A program made the position numbers and the translations under genes. Below, piece by piece: positions 33,537-43,400 of a stretch of DNA of 55,094 nucleotides. Under the pieces are notes generated by a model that was given only the letters and a program-made list of their open reading frames with translations, searched no databases and was not told where the DNA came from. Within the stretch, counting starts at the first letter, position 1. Each line of letters begins with the position of its first letter. Origin of the DNA: a virus; IMG/VR virus record IMGVR_UViG_3300044955_000042, positions 1-55,094 of that record; one strand, 5' to 3'.

Positions 33537-34610
33537 TTACGCGAGGTTGTATTTTGCTGTTACCAGAGCTTCTGGACGCAGGATCTTACGACCGTAGAGG
33601 TGCATACCACGTACGATGTCTGCGAATGAGTCTGGGTCACGGTAGGTCTCTGTTTTAGAGATCTGCTCCGCAGTAGCAACTGCAGAATCGTGACCGGCAA
33701 CGATTGCGCCGTAGTTTGTGTTTTGGTTAGCAGTACCTGTAGTAGCTGCGCCAGTACCCACAACCGGAAGGTTGTTTGAAACATAAACACGGAAGCCGTT
33801 CCAGTTGTTGATAACCAGGCCGTTACGGAGACCACCTGAGTCACCGAAGTCAGCATTCAGGAAGCGGCTATCTTCATCAGACAGAACTTCGAGAAGTACT
33901 GGGTCAATAACGAGCCAGCGGCCAGACTTGTCAACATTTTGTTGGTCAAGAAGACGGCCCATACGGTTGATCATCATAACAGGTGAAACGTACTCTGTTG
34001 GAAGAGCAGTAGCGCCTGGGAGACGAGCAGCAACTGGGATCGCGTGATCGCCTGCAGCTGAAGTCGTGATGTTACCGAAGTCACCTTTTGTCAGCTTGTT
34101 GGCTGCAAGAAGTTCATCAGAACCTGCAGTTGTGTCAGCTTTAGTGCCGTTGACAACATCGTTCACAGTGTCAGCATTACCGTGGAGGGCAGACTGCTTG
34201 TAACCTGTCAGGTAACCAAGAACTTCTTGGTCGTGCTGGTCAGCCAAGCGGTATGCGGCACGGTTAGTTGCCATATCCATGAAGTTGACGTGTGAGTGAG
34301 CTTCTTCGATATCGTCGATTTTGAACGCGAAGTAGTTAGCGCGGTCAACAACGAGTGAGAAGTCATCGTCTGAAAGATCTTGAGCAGCAATCTGTGTACC
34401 ACGTGCATATGCAGATACAGAGATTTCTGGTTCTTTGATGATCTTTACTGTGTCGCCTTGGTTGGCGATCTCACCGAAGTAGTCAGAGTTGGTGATGTCA
34501 CCAGCTACTGTTGACTTACGGAAAGCGAGTTGTACTTTTTTGGAATAAATTACAGGTGAGAAGTTACCGTTTGGCAGGTTCCCATAACCCGAAACTGATG
34601 CAAAAGCCAT
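33537..34610 (-). CDS. Major capsid protein
   Basis: 357 aa, placed after the scaffold and flanked by a promoter with a 5' stem-loop and a 3' hairpin. It shows KIDDIEEAHSHVNFMDMATN and RAAYRLADQHDQEVLGYLTG, a pattern I associate with HK97-fold coats of marine podoviruses, with an N-terminal arm region (GYGNLPNGNFSPVIYSKK). The ribosome site is AGGAGG. Codon use is biased to a few codons as expected for a very highly expressed gene. Confidence 0.9.
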   Translation of the reverse strand: MAFASVSGYGNLPNGNFSPVIYSKKVQLAFRKSTVAGDITNSDYFGEIANQGDTVKIIKEPEISVSAYARGTQIAAQDLSDDDFSLVVDRANYFAFKIDDIEEAHSHVNFMDMATNRAAYRLADQHDQEVLGYLTGYKQSALHGNADTVNDVVNGTKADTTAGSDELLAANKLTKGDFGNITTSAAGDHAIPVAARLPGATALPTEYVSPVMMINRMGRLLDQQNVDKSGRWLVIDPVLLEVLSDEDSRFLNADFGDSGGLRNGLVINNWNGFRVYVSNNLPVVGTGAATTGTANQNTNYGAIVAGHDSAVATAEQISKTETYRDPDSFADIVRGMHLYGRKILRPEALVTAKYNLA

Positions 34611-34780
34611 GTTTGAATCCTCCTATGATTATTTGGCTTCGTTTGATGGACAAAGCTAAACATCTGCGTAAGAGGCTGATATTTTTCTAGGGTGCTTCAA
34701 TCTCTCAGTCGGCCAACCTCGAGATCTTAGGGCCTGTACTTTATCAGGTGAGTCTTGTTGTGTTTAGGCTTGTTTTAGTA

Positions 34781-34823
34781 TCAGACTAACCAGAGGTATC
34801 CATTGGGGCTCTGGTTAATCTGA
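34781..34823 (-). promoter_or_regulatory. Stem-loop at the predicted 5' end of the capsid mRNA
   Basis: Arms TCAGATTAACCAGAG and CTCTGGTTAGTCTGA pair over 15 bases with a 13-base loop when read from the - strand (one U-G pair); on the + strand there would be an A-C mismatch. The predicted start of the capsid promoter lies at about 34822, so the transcript would begin with the stem. Confidence 0.75.
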
Positions 34824-34828
34824 CTTTA

Positions 34829-34856
34829 GTTATACTGAGTCCATTAAATAAGTCAA
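34829..34856 (-). promoter_or_regulatory. Sigma70-like promoter for the major capsid gene
   Basis: On the - strand TTGACT (34856-34851), 16-base spacer, TATAAC followed by T (34834-34829). Same architecture as the promoter at 48755. It lies in the 251-base gap between scaffold and capsid genes, which holds no gene; the leader after the stem-loop is about 170 bases. Confidence 0.7.
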
Positions 34857-34861
34857 GTGGT

Positions 34862-35785
34862 TTATCGAGCACCACCAGACAAATCGTAAACAAATTTACC
34901 GTTACGCTGAGACTCGAGAATTGCTGTCTCGTTAGCCTCGTACTCTTTTAGGGACATTTTAGCCACTTGGCTTTCAGTAAATGAACCCCGTGATTGGGCA
35001 GCATCCAAGCTTGTCTTAGAGCGTGTACCAACCATTCTTGCTGCACTCTTTGTACCAGACTTTCTGGCACTTGAGGTCATACCCTTATCAACCTTATACA
35101 GATCAATAACTCGAATAACAGATGCAGGATCATCAGAGTTTTCATACAGAGCATCTTGAACCCATTTAGGTTGTTCATCTGCCCAATCATGGAACTCGTT
35201 TGAATCTCGAAGTGTGTCAAAGTCTTCATGTGTAGATCGAATAGAATCTTCAGCTTTCTTAAGCCGGGCTTCTTCACTAATTTTATCAAGCTCTTTCAGG
35301 CGAGAGTCTGCTGTTGAAAACATCTCCTGAGCTTTTTTCTTTGCGATAGTCTCTACAATGGAGGCAACGTCAGGATACTTCTTTGACCACTCTGCAATAT
35401 CTTCATCAGACTTTGGTGGGAGAATGTTTGTAGAGGTCTTTTGATTTTTAACCTCGTTAAACTTATCTTCCCACTCCTTTTCTTTAGCCTGCATGTGACG
35501 ACGAAGATCACCATAACGCTTCTTAAAGGATTTTTCCTCTGGGCTTAGATCTTCTTCTTTTTCAACAACCTCAATTGGATCTGGATCTTTAGAAATCTCT
35601 TCTTCTTGAGGGGTATCCTGAACAACCTCTTCTTCGTCAGGCTCCTCTTCCCCCCGGGAGATGGCTTCAAGACGTGCAATCTCTTTTTCTTCAGCCTCAA
35701 TCTGTTGTTGTTTTTTATTGTGGTTATAGCCACGATCAACAAAACCAGCAGTCTTTGGTGTTTCAACTTTAGTCATAGTAGCCAT
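34862..35785 (-). CDS. Capsid scaffolding protein
   Basis: 307 aa, highly charged and mostly helical. The N-terminal third is Glu-rich (several runs of E, PDEEEVVQD), the middle has a long coiled coil (SFKKRYGDLRRHMQAKEKEW), and the C-terminal part is basic (ARKSGTKSAARMVGTRSK). Composition, size and position just before the capsid gene are the standard evidence for a scaffold, which guides procapsid assembly and then leaves. An in-frame second ATG lies three codons in (35776). Confidence 0.82.
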   Translation of the reverse strand: MATMTKVETPKTAGFVDRGYNHNKKQQQIEAEEKEIARLEAISRGEEEPDEEEVVQDTPQEEEISKDPDPIEVVEKEEDLSPEEKSFKKRYGDLRRHMQAKEKEWEDKFNEVKNQKTSTNILPPKSDEDIAEWSKKYPDVASIVETIAKKKAQEMFSTADSRLKELDKISEEARLKKAEDSIRSTHEDFDTLRDSNEFHDWADEQPKWVQDALYENSDDPASVIRVIDLYKVDKGMTSSARKSGTKSAARMVGTRSKTSLDAAQSRGSFTESQVAKMSLKEYEANETAILESQRNGKFVYDLSGGAR

Positions 35786-35851
35786 TTGTTTTCCTTTTAT
35801 ATGGGGTCGCTTAAAGCGAGTGGCCTGTTATTGTTTGACTTGGTTAAAGGG

Positions 35852-36070
35852 TTATTTTTTAGGGCGTCTTGCAGCAAGACCTTTTTTAGGTTTTTCTGCG
35901 GGCCTTGGTGCTGCAAGGCTATTCATCAGGGGTTTAAAAGTGTCTCCAAGAAGGGATGAAAAAAGCTGACCCTCTTCACTCATACGAAAAGCACGAACCT
36001 TTTCTTTATCTTCTTCTGGTAGACTTGCGTACCTCTCAGCCAAACCTTTTGTGTATTCTTCAAGATCCAT
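35852..36070 (-). CDS. Small helical protein between portal region and scaffold (72 aa)
   Basis: N-terminal acidic helix (MDLEEYTKGLAERYASLPEE), C-terminal Pro/Lys tail ending AARRPKK. Overlaps the end of the giant gene before it. Likely a head-assembly helper by position; not recognised. Confidence 0.6.
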   Translation of the reverse strand: MDLEEYTKGLAERYASLPEEDKEKVRAFRMSEEGQLFSSLLGDTFKPLMNSLAAPRPAEKPKKGLAARRPKK

Positions 36071-39000
36071 TTACTTCTTCCTGTTTTGATTTACCAAGAG
36101 CCCTGCAGATTGGGTATCCAACAACCTGCAAAAATTTACCGAGCTTGTGTGGCTTGTAATCTTCTGGAGCCATTTGGTGGGCCATTTGTTGAGCCCAAGC
36201 TCTTGCGATAGGTGTGATAAACTCAAGAGCAATTTTTGAACCAAGGCTGTCACCCTGTATATACTGAGCAAAGGGTGTGGCCCATCGTTGATAGCCAAGA
36301 CGTAGTGCAGGGTCTTCTACACTAATACGCAGACCATATGCAGCATCAAGGGCATATATATCATCATCTAGTCTGCCCATTGCGTGTAGGGCGGTACAAA
36401 TAACAGTACCACCGTCACCACCTCCACCGTCACCACCGCCATAACCTGCTGTACCGTCTGGATTTGGTCCCTGGAAGCTTGGTGCAGGGGCACTCTCGTT
36501 ACCACCCTTAAAACTTGGTTGAGCTGGTGGGCCGGTAACTGCCGCAGATTCAGGACTGAACGAAGTCTCAAGACCTCTTGCATCATTAACCCCACCAGTA
36601 CCCAGACCCCCTTCAGAGGAGTAGCTCCCTGAATCTGCGTCATAGCTCATACCTGTAGGTGCAACTGCTTCCATAGCTTCATTAAAAGCGTCTACAGACT
36701 GAAAAGAGCTATTTGGGTCTGTTTCTGGGTTTGTAGCGTTAATCATCCCTGAGTCTACGGTTTCAAAACTAAAAAGTGCGTCCATAGCGGATTTTGTTTG
36801 GTTTTCTATTGAATTAATTGTCACAGACTTTGTAGACCCTTTAAGCCCATCTAACGCCTCATTGAGGGCTTCCTGAGCTTCCGTAACATCGTAACCAAGA
36901 GTTTCTGCAACAGCAATAGAAGCAGCTGCATCAGAGAGGGCATCCGCTGTACCAAGACCTTTACCTATATTAGTACCAATTCTTGCACCAAGCGGGCCAA
37001 GTCCAACCATACCAGCAAGTCCACCCAGCGTACCACCAATTTTACCAGCATTTGAAATTGTATCTGAAACACCACTTAGTGGGTCATTCACATCAATACC
37101 ACGTAGTCCCTGTCCAGATGTCGAGGAATTTGGATTGTTGTTATCAGGGTTGCCTGGACCTTCACCACCACCAGAGAAGCTACCGGTATTAACTCCAGTA
37201 CCTTGTGACTGTGTTGTCTCAGCGTTTTGTGCTTGTTCAAGTGCAGCTTTAGTTGCAGGAACAAAGTTCTTTGGGATAAAGCTGATAGGTTTACCGTTTA
37301 GAAACTGAAAAGTTCTTGTCTGACCTGTTGAAGTGTCAACATACTGACGGGCTTCAAAACCTCCGCTAGAGCCATAAGCACCCGCTGTGTTATATGCACC
37401 ACCAACTGAGTAAGGTGAAGTTGGAACATAACTTGTAGTCTGAAGCCCACCGTCAGAAAAACCTTTAACTACACCACCACTGGCCATGCCTTGTGGTTGA
37501 TCAGCAGCCATTGCTTCTGCAAGCATAGCTTCTTCTTCTGGTGTAAGGGCTTCGTCCTCTTCCAAAGGAATGCCATTGGTATCTACTGGTGTACCACCAA
37601 TACGTCCATCTGCTTCCATTTCCATCATATCAGACTTTGCTTCACCACGCAAGTCCTCAAAAAACTTCACACCAAAATATCTTACAACATCTGCTGGAAC
37701 CACATACTCACCCTCAGAAAGCTGTGCAGGTACATCGTCACGAACCTCAGAGGCCATTGAACCTGGTGGAATTTCATTACCTGTCACAGGCTCACGTTCC
37801 ATGCCGTCATCAGCAAGGCCACCTGCCTCAAAGAGGTTCATCTGTTTTTCCATAGTTTTTACTTCTCCACCCTCTGCATACTTTTGTTTTTTGGTTGTGT
37901 TCTTAGTGAGCCTAATATTAGCTGCTTTTTCTGGCATACTGACTAAAGAAGTACCATCTTCTTCTATTAATTTTTGAGGTATGACATCTACATAATCAAA
38001 ACTGTCTGGGTCGTTTTGTTGACCCCAACGTATTCCAGGGCCGTCCCCACCTTCACTAATAAGGCGAACAGGTATTGTGGTTTCACCCTGTTCTCTGAGA
38101 GCAATTGCACGGTGACGCCCATCGTGGCCTGTAACTTTGCCAGTTCCGTCTGCGTTATTCTTAAATGAGAGCGATGGCACCGAATCAAATGGCTTACCTT
38201 CGGAGACAAGCTTCCTGGTATTTTCTAGTTTTTCAGCACTAAGATCCTTTTTAGCAGCTTGAAGAAAATCCTCAATTGGCATATCCACAAGAATTTCTCT
38301 AGACTTATCATTTTGATTGGCTGCGACACGCAAGGCCTCTTCGTTAAAACGTGGAGGGTTTTTAATAGGCTTATCAGAGGGTTTTAATCTAACATTCCCA
38401 CCCAAAGAACCCACAGCATCGGGGTCGATCTCTACGCGCTTAGCTACATCAAAGACTTCTTTAGCACCCTTTTTAATAGCCTTAGCTGCAACGTCCCCAA
38501 GGCCAGGTATTAGTCCAATAAGAGTAGCACCTCCCAGAGCTCCAACTAAATAGTAGTTAGGCTCTTCCTTTTTAAGCTCCTCATATATGTCTTTAGCTGC
38601 CATAGCATCCCCAATAATAGGGGTCATTTCGGCAACAAAAGTCGCCAAATCTTTAAGCGTAACTTCCGTTAGTGGTTCATACTCAGATACAAGTTTGTCG
38701 GTATAATTTGACCACTCTTCTGGGGTTGCACCTAGTAAGGTGTCTGTCTGTTTATCTGCAGCAGTCTTACGTTCCATACCATCATCTGCAAGTCCACCCT
38801 CTGCAAACCCAATTTTATTTTTAAGTGTCTCAAACCAACTTGGCTTTCTTTGATATGAGCGTGGCGGTTCACCTTGCTCTTTTAAGAGGTCTTCTGCTGC
38901 AAGGGCTAAACCAACCGAACCTCTAAGACCGACACCAAGAAGTGTTTCAAGGCTGTGAACACCAATATTACTTAAGTCAGACGCTCTTGAACTTTTTAAA

Positions 39001-39644
39001 GCCTCTTGGAGTCTATCTCTGCCCTTTTCTACAGAGGGAGAAAAATCAGAGTCCGCATAACCAGACATATTTTCCCTAATACCATGAAGCTCTTTTGAAA
39101 GGTCATCAAACAACTCAGTAAAGGCTTCTTCTTTCTCGCCCCCCTTAGCCATTTTTTTAAGTAGATTGGTGGCGTCTACCCCATACTTTTTCTTAAAACC
39201 TTCAGGGTCTTTTTTGTAGTACTGCTCAAGTTTACCCACACCTTTGTGTGTGTATTCATGAGACCAAATTGGGGATTCAGCAAGGTTGGGTGTAAGAAAA
39301 ACATCCCCCGGAGATACTTTACCAACAAAATTAGAAAAATCTTTATTGCTTTTTAAGAGGTTATCTACGGACTCTTGTGTATTTGACTCGGGGATGTGTC
39401 CAGCAAATCCACCCTTACCACTAATAAGCTGATCTACTTTACCAGATTTTGGGTCATAGCCAAGTCTAGCAATTGGGTTCCAGGAAAGTTGGTCCTCGAG
39501 ACCTACTCTGAACTCTGTGTCACCAAAATCTTCAGAGGAGAGTCTTGCAGATTCTTCTTTAAACTCTCTTTCCTCTCTCTGTTTTAAAGCCTCTTCTCGA
39601 CTTTTTGGTCTTAGGGACTTTGAAACAATTGTTTTTCTAGCCAT
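36060..39644 (-). CDS. Giant virion protein with HExxH and ParB-like motifs (1194 aa)
   Basis: A mosaic protein. Residues 129-133 read HEYTH, with a plausible third ligand in EEAFTELFDD some 40 residues on: the pattern of a zinc metallopeptidase. Around residues 450-560 a ParB-like stretch occurs (GHDGRHRAIALREQG). At about 650-690 comes EGEYVVPADVVRYFG, a segment I recall from cyanophage structural proteins. Two copies of GGLADDGME flank these parts. A Gly/Asn/Ser-rich linker leads to a compact C-terminal domain (VICTALHAMGRLDDDIY ... YQRWATPFAQYI). It lies between portal and scaffold, where maturation proteases are often encoded. Function is inferred. Confidence 0.7.
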   Translation of the reverse strand: MARKTIVSKSLRPKSREEALKQREEREFKEESARLSSEDFGDTEFRVGLEDQLSWNPIARLGYDPKSGKVDQLISGKGGFAGHIPESNTQESVDNLLKSNKDFSNFVGKVSPGDVFLTPNLAESPIWSHEYTHKGVGKLEQYYKKDPEGFKKKYGVDATNLLKKMAKGGEKEEAFTELFDDLSKELHGIRENMSGYADSDFSPSVEKGRDRLQEALKSSRASDLSNIGVHSLETLLGVGLRGSVGLALAAEDLLKEQGEPPRSYQRKPSWFETLKNKIGFAEGGLADDGMERKTAADKQTDTLLGATPEEWSNYTDKLVSEYEPLTEVTLKDLATFVAEMTPIIGDAMAAKDIYEELKKEEPNYYLVGALGGATLIGLIPGLGDVAAKAIKKGAKEVFDVAKRVEIDPDAVGSLGGNVRLKPSDKPIKNPPRFNEEALRVAANQNDKSREILVDMPIEDFLQAAKKDLSAEKLENTRKLVSEGKPFDSVPSLSFKNNADGTGKVTGHDGRHRAIALREQGETTIPVRLISEGGDGPGIRWGQQNDPDSFDYVDVIPQKLIEEDGTSLVSMPEKAANIRLTKNTTKKQKYAEGGEVKTMEKQMNLFEAGGLADDGMEREPVTGNEIPPGSMASEVRDDVPAQLSEGEYVVPADVVRYFGVKFFEDLRGEAKSDMMEMEADGRIGGTPVDTNGIPLEEDEALTPEEEAMLAEAMAADQPQGMASGGVVKGFSDGGLQTTSYVPTSPYSVGGAYNTAGAYGSSGGFEARQYVDTSTGQTRTFQFLNGKPISFIPKNFVPATKAALEQAQNAETTQSQGTGVNTGSFSGGGEGPGNPDNNNPNSSTSGQGLRGIDVNDPLSGVSDTISNAGKIGGTLGGLAGMVGLGPLGARIGTNIGKGLGTADALSDAAASIAVAETLGYDVTEAQEALNEALDGLKGSTKSVTINSIENQTKSAMDALFSFETVDSGMINATNPETDPNSSFQSVDAFNEAMEAVAPTGMSYDADSGSYSSEGGLGTGGVNDARGLETSFSPESAAVTGPPAQPSFKGGNESAPAPSFQGPNPDGTAGYGGGDGGGGDGGTVICTALHAMGRLDDDIYALDAAYGLRISVEDPALRLGYQRWATPFAQYIQGDSLGSKIALEFITPIARAWAQQMAHQMAPEDYKPHKLGKFLQVVGYPICRALGKSKQEEVNGS

Positions 39645-39825
39645 TAACTTTCTCCCTAAGCATTTTTAGTCTTTTTAGGGCAGCAATCTCACCCTGTAGT
39701 CTGTAGACATCTGGCAGGTCAGTTACCTGTTCCAGTGCACGGTGCCGTTCTGACACCCTCTGGTCAAGTTCCTCCAGAAAATCTTTCCAGAGGACTTTAT
39801 CATTTACGAGTGGCTTCAGGTTCAT
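39637..39825 (-). CDS. Small coiled-coil protein after the portal gene (62 aa)
   Basis: Begins MNLKPLVNDKVLWKDFLEEL and continues as a helix (RVSERHRALEQVTDL; RLQGEIAALKRLKML). ATGA overlap with the portal gene and overlap with the next gene. Small helical proteins of this place occur in many podoviruses; the function is unknown. Confidence 0.6.
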   Translation of the reverse strand: MNLKPLVNDKVLWKDFLEELDQRVSERHRALEQVTDLPDVYRLQGEIAALKRLKMLREKVNG

Positions 39826-41930
39826 GCAGCTGCTCCACCGGTGTTACCTGAGAAGCCCTGTTCTCCCGGCTGAGGGGCTGTACCAGTACCTATGGTACCT
39901 CCACCTGCCCCAGTGGTGTCTTGGGCCTGTGCGCCTGCTGGAGGGCCTGCCTGAGCCCCCTGTGGGCCTGGGGTACCTGCTACCTGTCCTTGGACCATCT
40001 CTGGGGCTGGATTTTGCTCTTGGAACTTCTTGAGAATCTCTGCTTGAATAGCAGCATCAGACATAGAGTTGACAACCTTATCTGGATCAAGATCCATAGA
40101 CTTTGCAATCTCACGGATAATGTAGTCAGTGCGAGCAAATGGTGCAAGTGCAGGGTTCTGTACAACACCAAGGAATTGCATGAGGCGTTGACTACGTACC
40201 TCATTAGCCATCAGTGATTCTGTACCCTGAGCTTTAACTTCCAGATCACCAACAATCTGATCATCGAAATCAAACTGCATGTTGAAGTGGAAAAATGCTT
40301 TGCCAAGAGGGGAAAGAAGGTAGTCATCAATATTCTTGACGACAGAACGGATAGAGCCGTTAGCAGCGCTCATAAGCATTGAGATACCTGAAGCTGTACG
40401 CCCTACACCAGACACACCGGTTTGACCGTGTGCAAATGATGGGAAGCCTGTAGACTCGTCTGCAAGGACACGTGCCTTATCAAACAGCTGCATATTCTCG
40501 TTTGCTACGTTGGGGAACTTTGTACCAAAGATAGCTTGACCGGGAGCACCACCTTGGCGTCTAAAGACTTTACCGGGATAGACTGAGAGGTCTTGGCCTG
40601 GAACCAAGTTGGTCTCATCTACCTCAATGATCAGGTTGCCTGAGAGTGCAGCGTTATCCACTGCCATCCGCATAAACCCGTTCATCAGAGTTTGAGTGTC
40701 TTCCATGTTTTCTGCAAGACCAATGCCAAAGAAGCTGTATGGATTAACTTCGTAAGGTACGGCATAGTAGGGCAGGTATGATGGTGTGAACGGGTTAAGA
40801 ACAAGTCGCATTACTTGACCATTGCAGGTCCAGATATTAACGCTTACTTGCTCCAGATCACGCATGTCTTTTGGGATCTTAATGTCGTGATCTTCTAAGA
40901 GTTCAACATCAACGTAACCCCAGAACTCAAGAACTTCAAAGCGCTCTGCTTGCTCTCCGTTCTCGCCATCTTCCATTACCTGTTCCCACCACTCTTTGTC
41001 GTAGTTTTCACCATAACCAATAGCAGTATCAATAGCATTGCTGCGGAAGTGTGGTCTACGTTTAAGCCCACGCATTTGACTACGTGAAAGTTTGTGGCGC
41101 TCAATAACAAACTCGGAGTCATCCATATTTGCTGCGTCTGGATCTGGATAGAAGTTCCAAATAGAAACAGAAGAGGTCTTGGGTACAGTCTTTACTGTTG
41201 GTTCATAGTTACCCTCTTCATCCCAGCTTGGATATTCTTTATCGAGAGCAAATGGACCCTTCATAACACCAGTACCAAAAAGAGCACACTCAAAGGCTGC
41301 AGTACGTAGTTGCTTACGTGCATTAGACTCTTCAAGCTGATCGTGGATCTTTTTCTCCATCTTCTTTGCTGCAACTTGTGCAGGATGGAAGGTAACTTGT
41401 GTAGGTGATTGCGCTGGGCCCTCAACCAAACGGTCAGCTACTGGCTCAAGTTTTGCACCCATGCCACCAAGACGTTTACGGAGGTCAACCATTGTTTCAC
41501 CTGGACGCAACTCAGTCTCACCACTACCTGCAGCTTTGACAAGCTCTGGGTTTGTTTCAAGAGATACTGAGTCTGCAATACCCTCTGGCAGGGTGGTAGG
41601 GTCAATTGTGATCGGGAAGCGGTTTGCACCAAATAGGACATCAATGATTTGCCCATATGCAGCAAGAACTTTTGTTTTAGTTACTTTGACAAAGACCTGA
41701 GACTTCTCTGTGCTTGTGAACTGTACATCCGGACCGTAGATACCACGGTAGTTTCTGTAAGCTTTAATCCAACGCTCTTCATCTACAAGGCGAGAGTCTT
41801 TAGCTTTTTTAAACTTGTGCTGAACAAAACTCTCTACAGAACCTGAGTCCTTGTCGAAGCTTGCCGTTTCAGAGACATCTTCAAGAGCTTGTGAAAGCTC
41901 AGAGTCCATCATGTCCTCAAATTCGTCCAT
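39822..41930 (-). CDS. Portal protein
   Basis: 702 aa. After an acidic N terminus, KAYRNYRGIYGPDVQF leads into the portal core; SVSIWNFYPDPDAANMDD and YYAVPYEVNPYSFFGIGLAE are typical of podovirus portals, the latter near the wing/stem part, followed by TLMNGFMRMAVDNAALSG. The C-terminal tail is Pro/Gly/Gln-rich (low complexity). It directly follows the large terminase. The portal forms the dodecamer through which DNA enters and leaves. Confidence 0.85.
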   Translation of the reverse strand: MDEFEDMMDSELSQALEDVSETASFDKDSGSVESFVQHKFKKAKDSRLVDEERWIKAYRNYRGIYGPDVQFTSTEKSQVFVKVTKTKVLAAYGQIIDVLFGANRFPITIDPTTLPEGIADSVSLETNPELVKAAGSGETELRPGETMVDLRKRLGGMGAKLEPVADRLVEGPAQSPTQVTFHPAQVAAKKMEKKIHDQLEESNARKQLRTAAFECALFGTGVMKGPFALDKEYPSWDEEGNYEPTVKTVPKTSSVSIWNFYPDPDAANMDDSEFVIERHKLSRSQMRGLKRRPHFRSNAIDTAIGYGENYDKEWWEQVMEDGENGEQAERFEVLEFWGYVDVELLEDHDIKIPKDMRDLEQVSVNIWTCNGQVMRLVLNPFTPSYLPYYAVPYEVNPYSFFGIGLAENMEDTQTLMNGFMRMAVDNAALSGNLIIEVDETNLVPGQDLSVYPGKVFRRQGGAPGQAIFGTKFPNVANENMQLFDKARVLADESTGFPSFAHGQTGVSGVGRTASGISMLMSAANGSIRSVVKNIDDYLLSPLGKAFFHFNMQFDFDDQIVGDLEVKAQGTESLMANEVRSQRLMQFLGVVQNPALAPFARTDYIIREIAKSMDLDPDKVVNSMSDAAIQAEILKKFQEQNPAPEMVQGQVAGTPGPQGAQAGPPAGAQAQDTTGAGGGTIGTGTAPQPGEQGFSGNTGGAAA

Positions 41931-41942
41931 CAGTTTTTCCTT

Positions 41943-43400
41943 TTAGTATCCAAAAGTTGGGTCAGAAATTTGAAACCCAGATCTTCCGCCGGAAGAATCA
42001 AAATCAAATAAGTTGCTTCGGGGCCTTGTCATAACGCCATATCTTAGAGCGTCATAGAGGTGGTCTTCAGCTTTTGTGTCTACGTCTTCCGGGTTGTTTT
42101 TATCAAGTGGTAGTGAGGGAAGCTGTGCAATAATATTTCTGCAAGTGTCAAAGAAGACCAAACGTGGCTCTTCAGTAAATTCGTCGATCTGTAAACGTCT
42201 ATGCAGTTCGTTTTTACCAGCTACGCGAGATCCCCTACTTCTATCTGCAGGTCTCCACCTACAACCACGTACAATCATTTGCTCTGCAAGGCTTGGCCCT
42301 GTGTCACCTCTGTTGTGCCAGAGTGAGGAGTCAAGCACCCCATAACGCATCTTATCCCCTGCTTCGTGCTCAATCTCGTTGATTGTATCAGCAAGGTCAA
42401 CAGCTGTCATCTTGGAGACGTAAAGCTCCCTATAGACAATCAGTTGCTCAGAGGGGCTAACAGCAAACCATACAACACCTGTATAAGAACCATACCCATA
42501 GTCAGCAGCCCTAAATCGTGGCCAGTTGTTTGGTATGTCAAAGGGTTCAATAACGTGATCCCTATAAGTAAACTCTGGGAATGCTGCACCTTCATTCGTT
42601 GTCCAGTCACCCTCAAGAAGTTGTCTTCTTTGGTGCTCTGGTAGTGAGAGAAGGTTAGCCTCATACATACCATCTTCAGAAAGGTATGGGTTGTCAAAGA
42701 GTGTGGCTGGGATGAACCGCCTTTTAAAGAGTGGTTCACCTTCTTTAGCGTGTCCTTTTGGCCAAGTAATAGTTTCACCTGAATCGTAATCAGTGGCCCA
42801 AAAAGGTGTGTTGTGTGGTGCAGGGTCAATAAAGGTCTTTTTCACCCACATGTGACCAGCACCGCCAGGGTTTGTAGTAGCTCGTTGGTAGAGCTTAAGC
42901 CCACTGTCTCTTGAAGTACGGAGACGTGATCTCATATAGTTCCAGGCAAAAGGTGTTTGCCACTGTGTAAGTTCATCAAAGCCAATCCAGTTAAAGGCCT
43001 GACCCTGGTACCGTGTAACGTCATCGTCTCTGTCTAGGTAAGACATCCACAGTGTAGCACCCGAAGGGAACACCCAGGTCTTATCCCTTTCAAGAAACCT
43101 TGCCTCTGGAATAGCTTTTGGGTAAAGCTTTTTAGAGACTGAGATAAGTTCTCGAAGTTCCTCTGTACTACGACGAACAAGAAGCATGTTTGCATCTGGG
43201 TTGTTCACATAGCGGATAGGGTCAGCAACCATAGCGAAAGATTTACCACCACCAGCAGCACCACCGTAGAGAACTTCTTGCTCAGAAGACGAAAGAAAGT
43301 CTGTCTGTGGTCCTGGGTTAGGCTGAAAGATAATATTCTGAGCTTTTGCCGTATCAACCTTTGATGGTTTTATCGAGGCCGGAGTAGAGCTCATCATCAA
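41943..43400 (-). CDS. terL: Terminase large subunit
   Basis: 485 aa. ATPase: Walker A GGAAGGGKS at residues 46-54, Walker B WIGFDELTQW with Asp142/Glu143. The nuclease domain shows AADYGYGS and YGVLDSSLW, likely metal-binding acids of the RNase H-like fold. It packs DNA through the portal. Three ATGs stand together at the start (MMMSS), and it overlaps the upstream HTH gene by 47 bases. Confidence 0.93.
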   Translation of the reverse strand: MMMSSTPASIKPSKVDTAKAQNIIFQPNPGPQTDFLSSSEQEVLYGGAAGGGKSFAMVADPIRYVNNPDANMLLVRRSTEELRELISVSKKLYPKAIPEARFLERDKTWVFPSGATLWMSYLDRDDDVTRYQGQAFNWIGFDELTQWQTPFAWNYMRSRLRTSRDSGLKLYQRATTNPGGAGHMWVKKTFIDPAPHNTPFWATDYDSGETITWPKGHAKEGEPLFKRRFIPATLFDNPYLSEDGMYEANLLSLPEHQRRQLLEGDWTTNEGAAFPEFTYRDHVIEPFDIPNNWPRFRAADYGYGSYTGVVWFAVSPSEQLIVYRELYVSKMTAVDLADTINEIEHEAGDKMRYGVLDSSLWHNRGDTGPSLAEQMIVRGCRWRPADRSRGSRVAGKNELHRRLQIDEFTEEPRLVFFDTCRNIIAQLPSLPLDKNNPEDVDTKAEDHLYDALRYGVMTRPRSNLFDFDSSGGRSGFQISDPTFGY

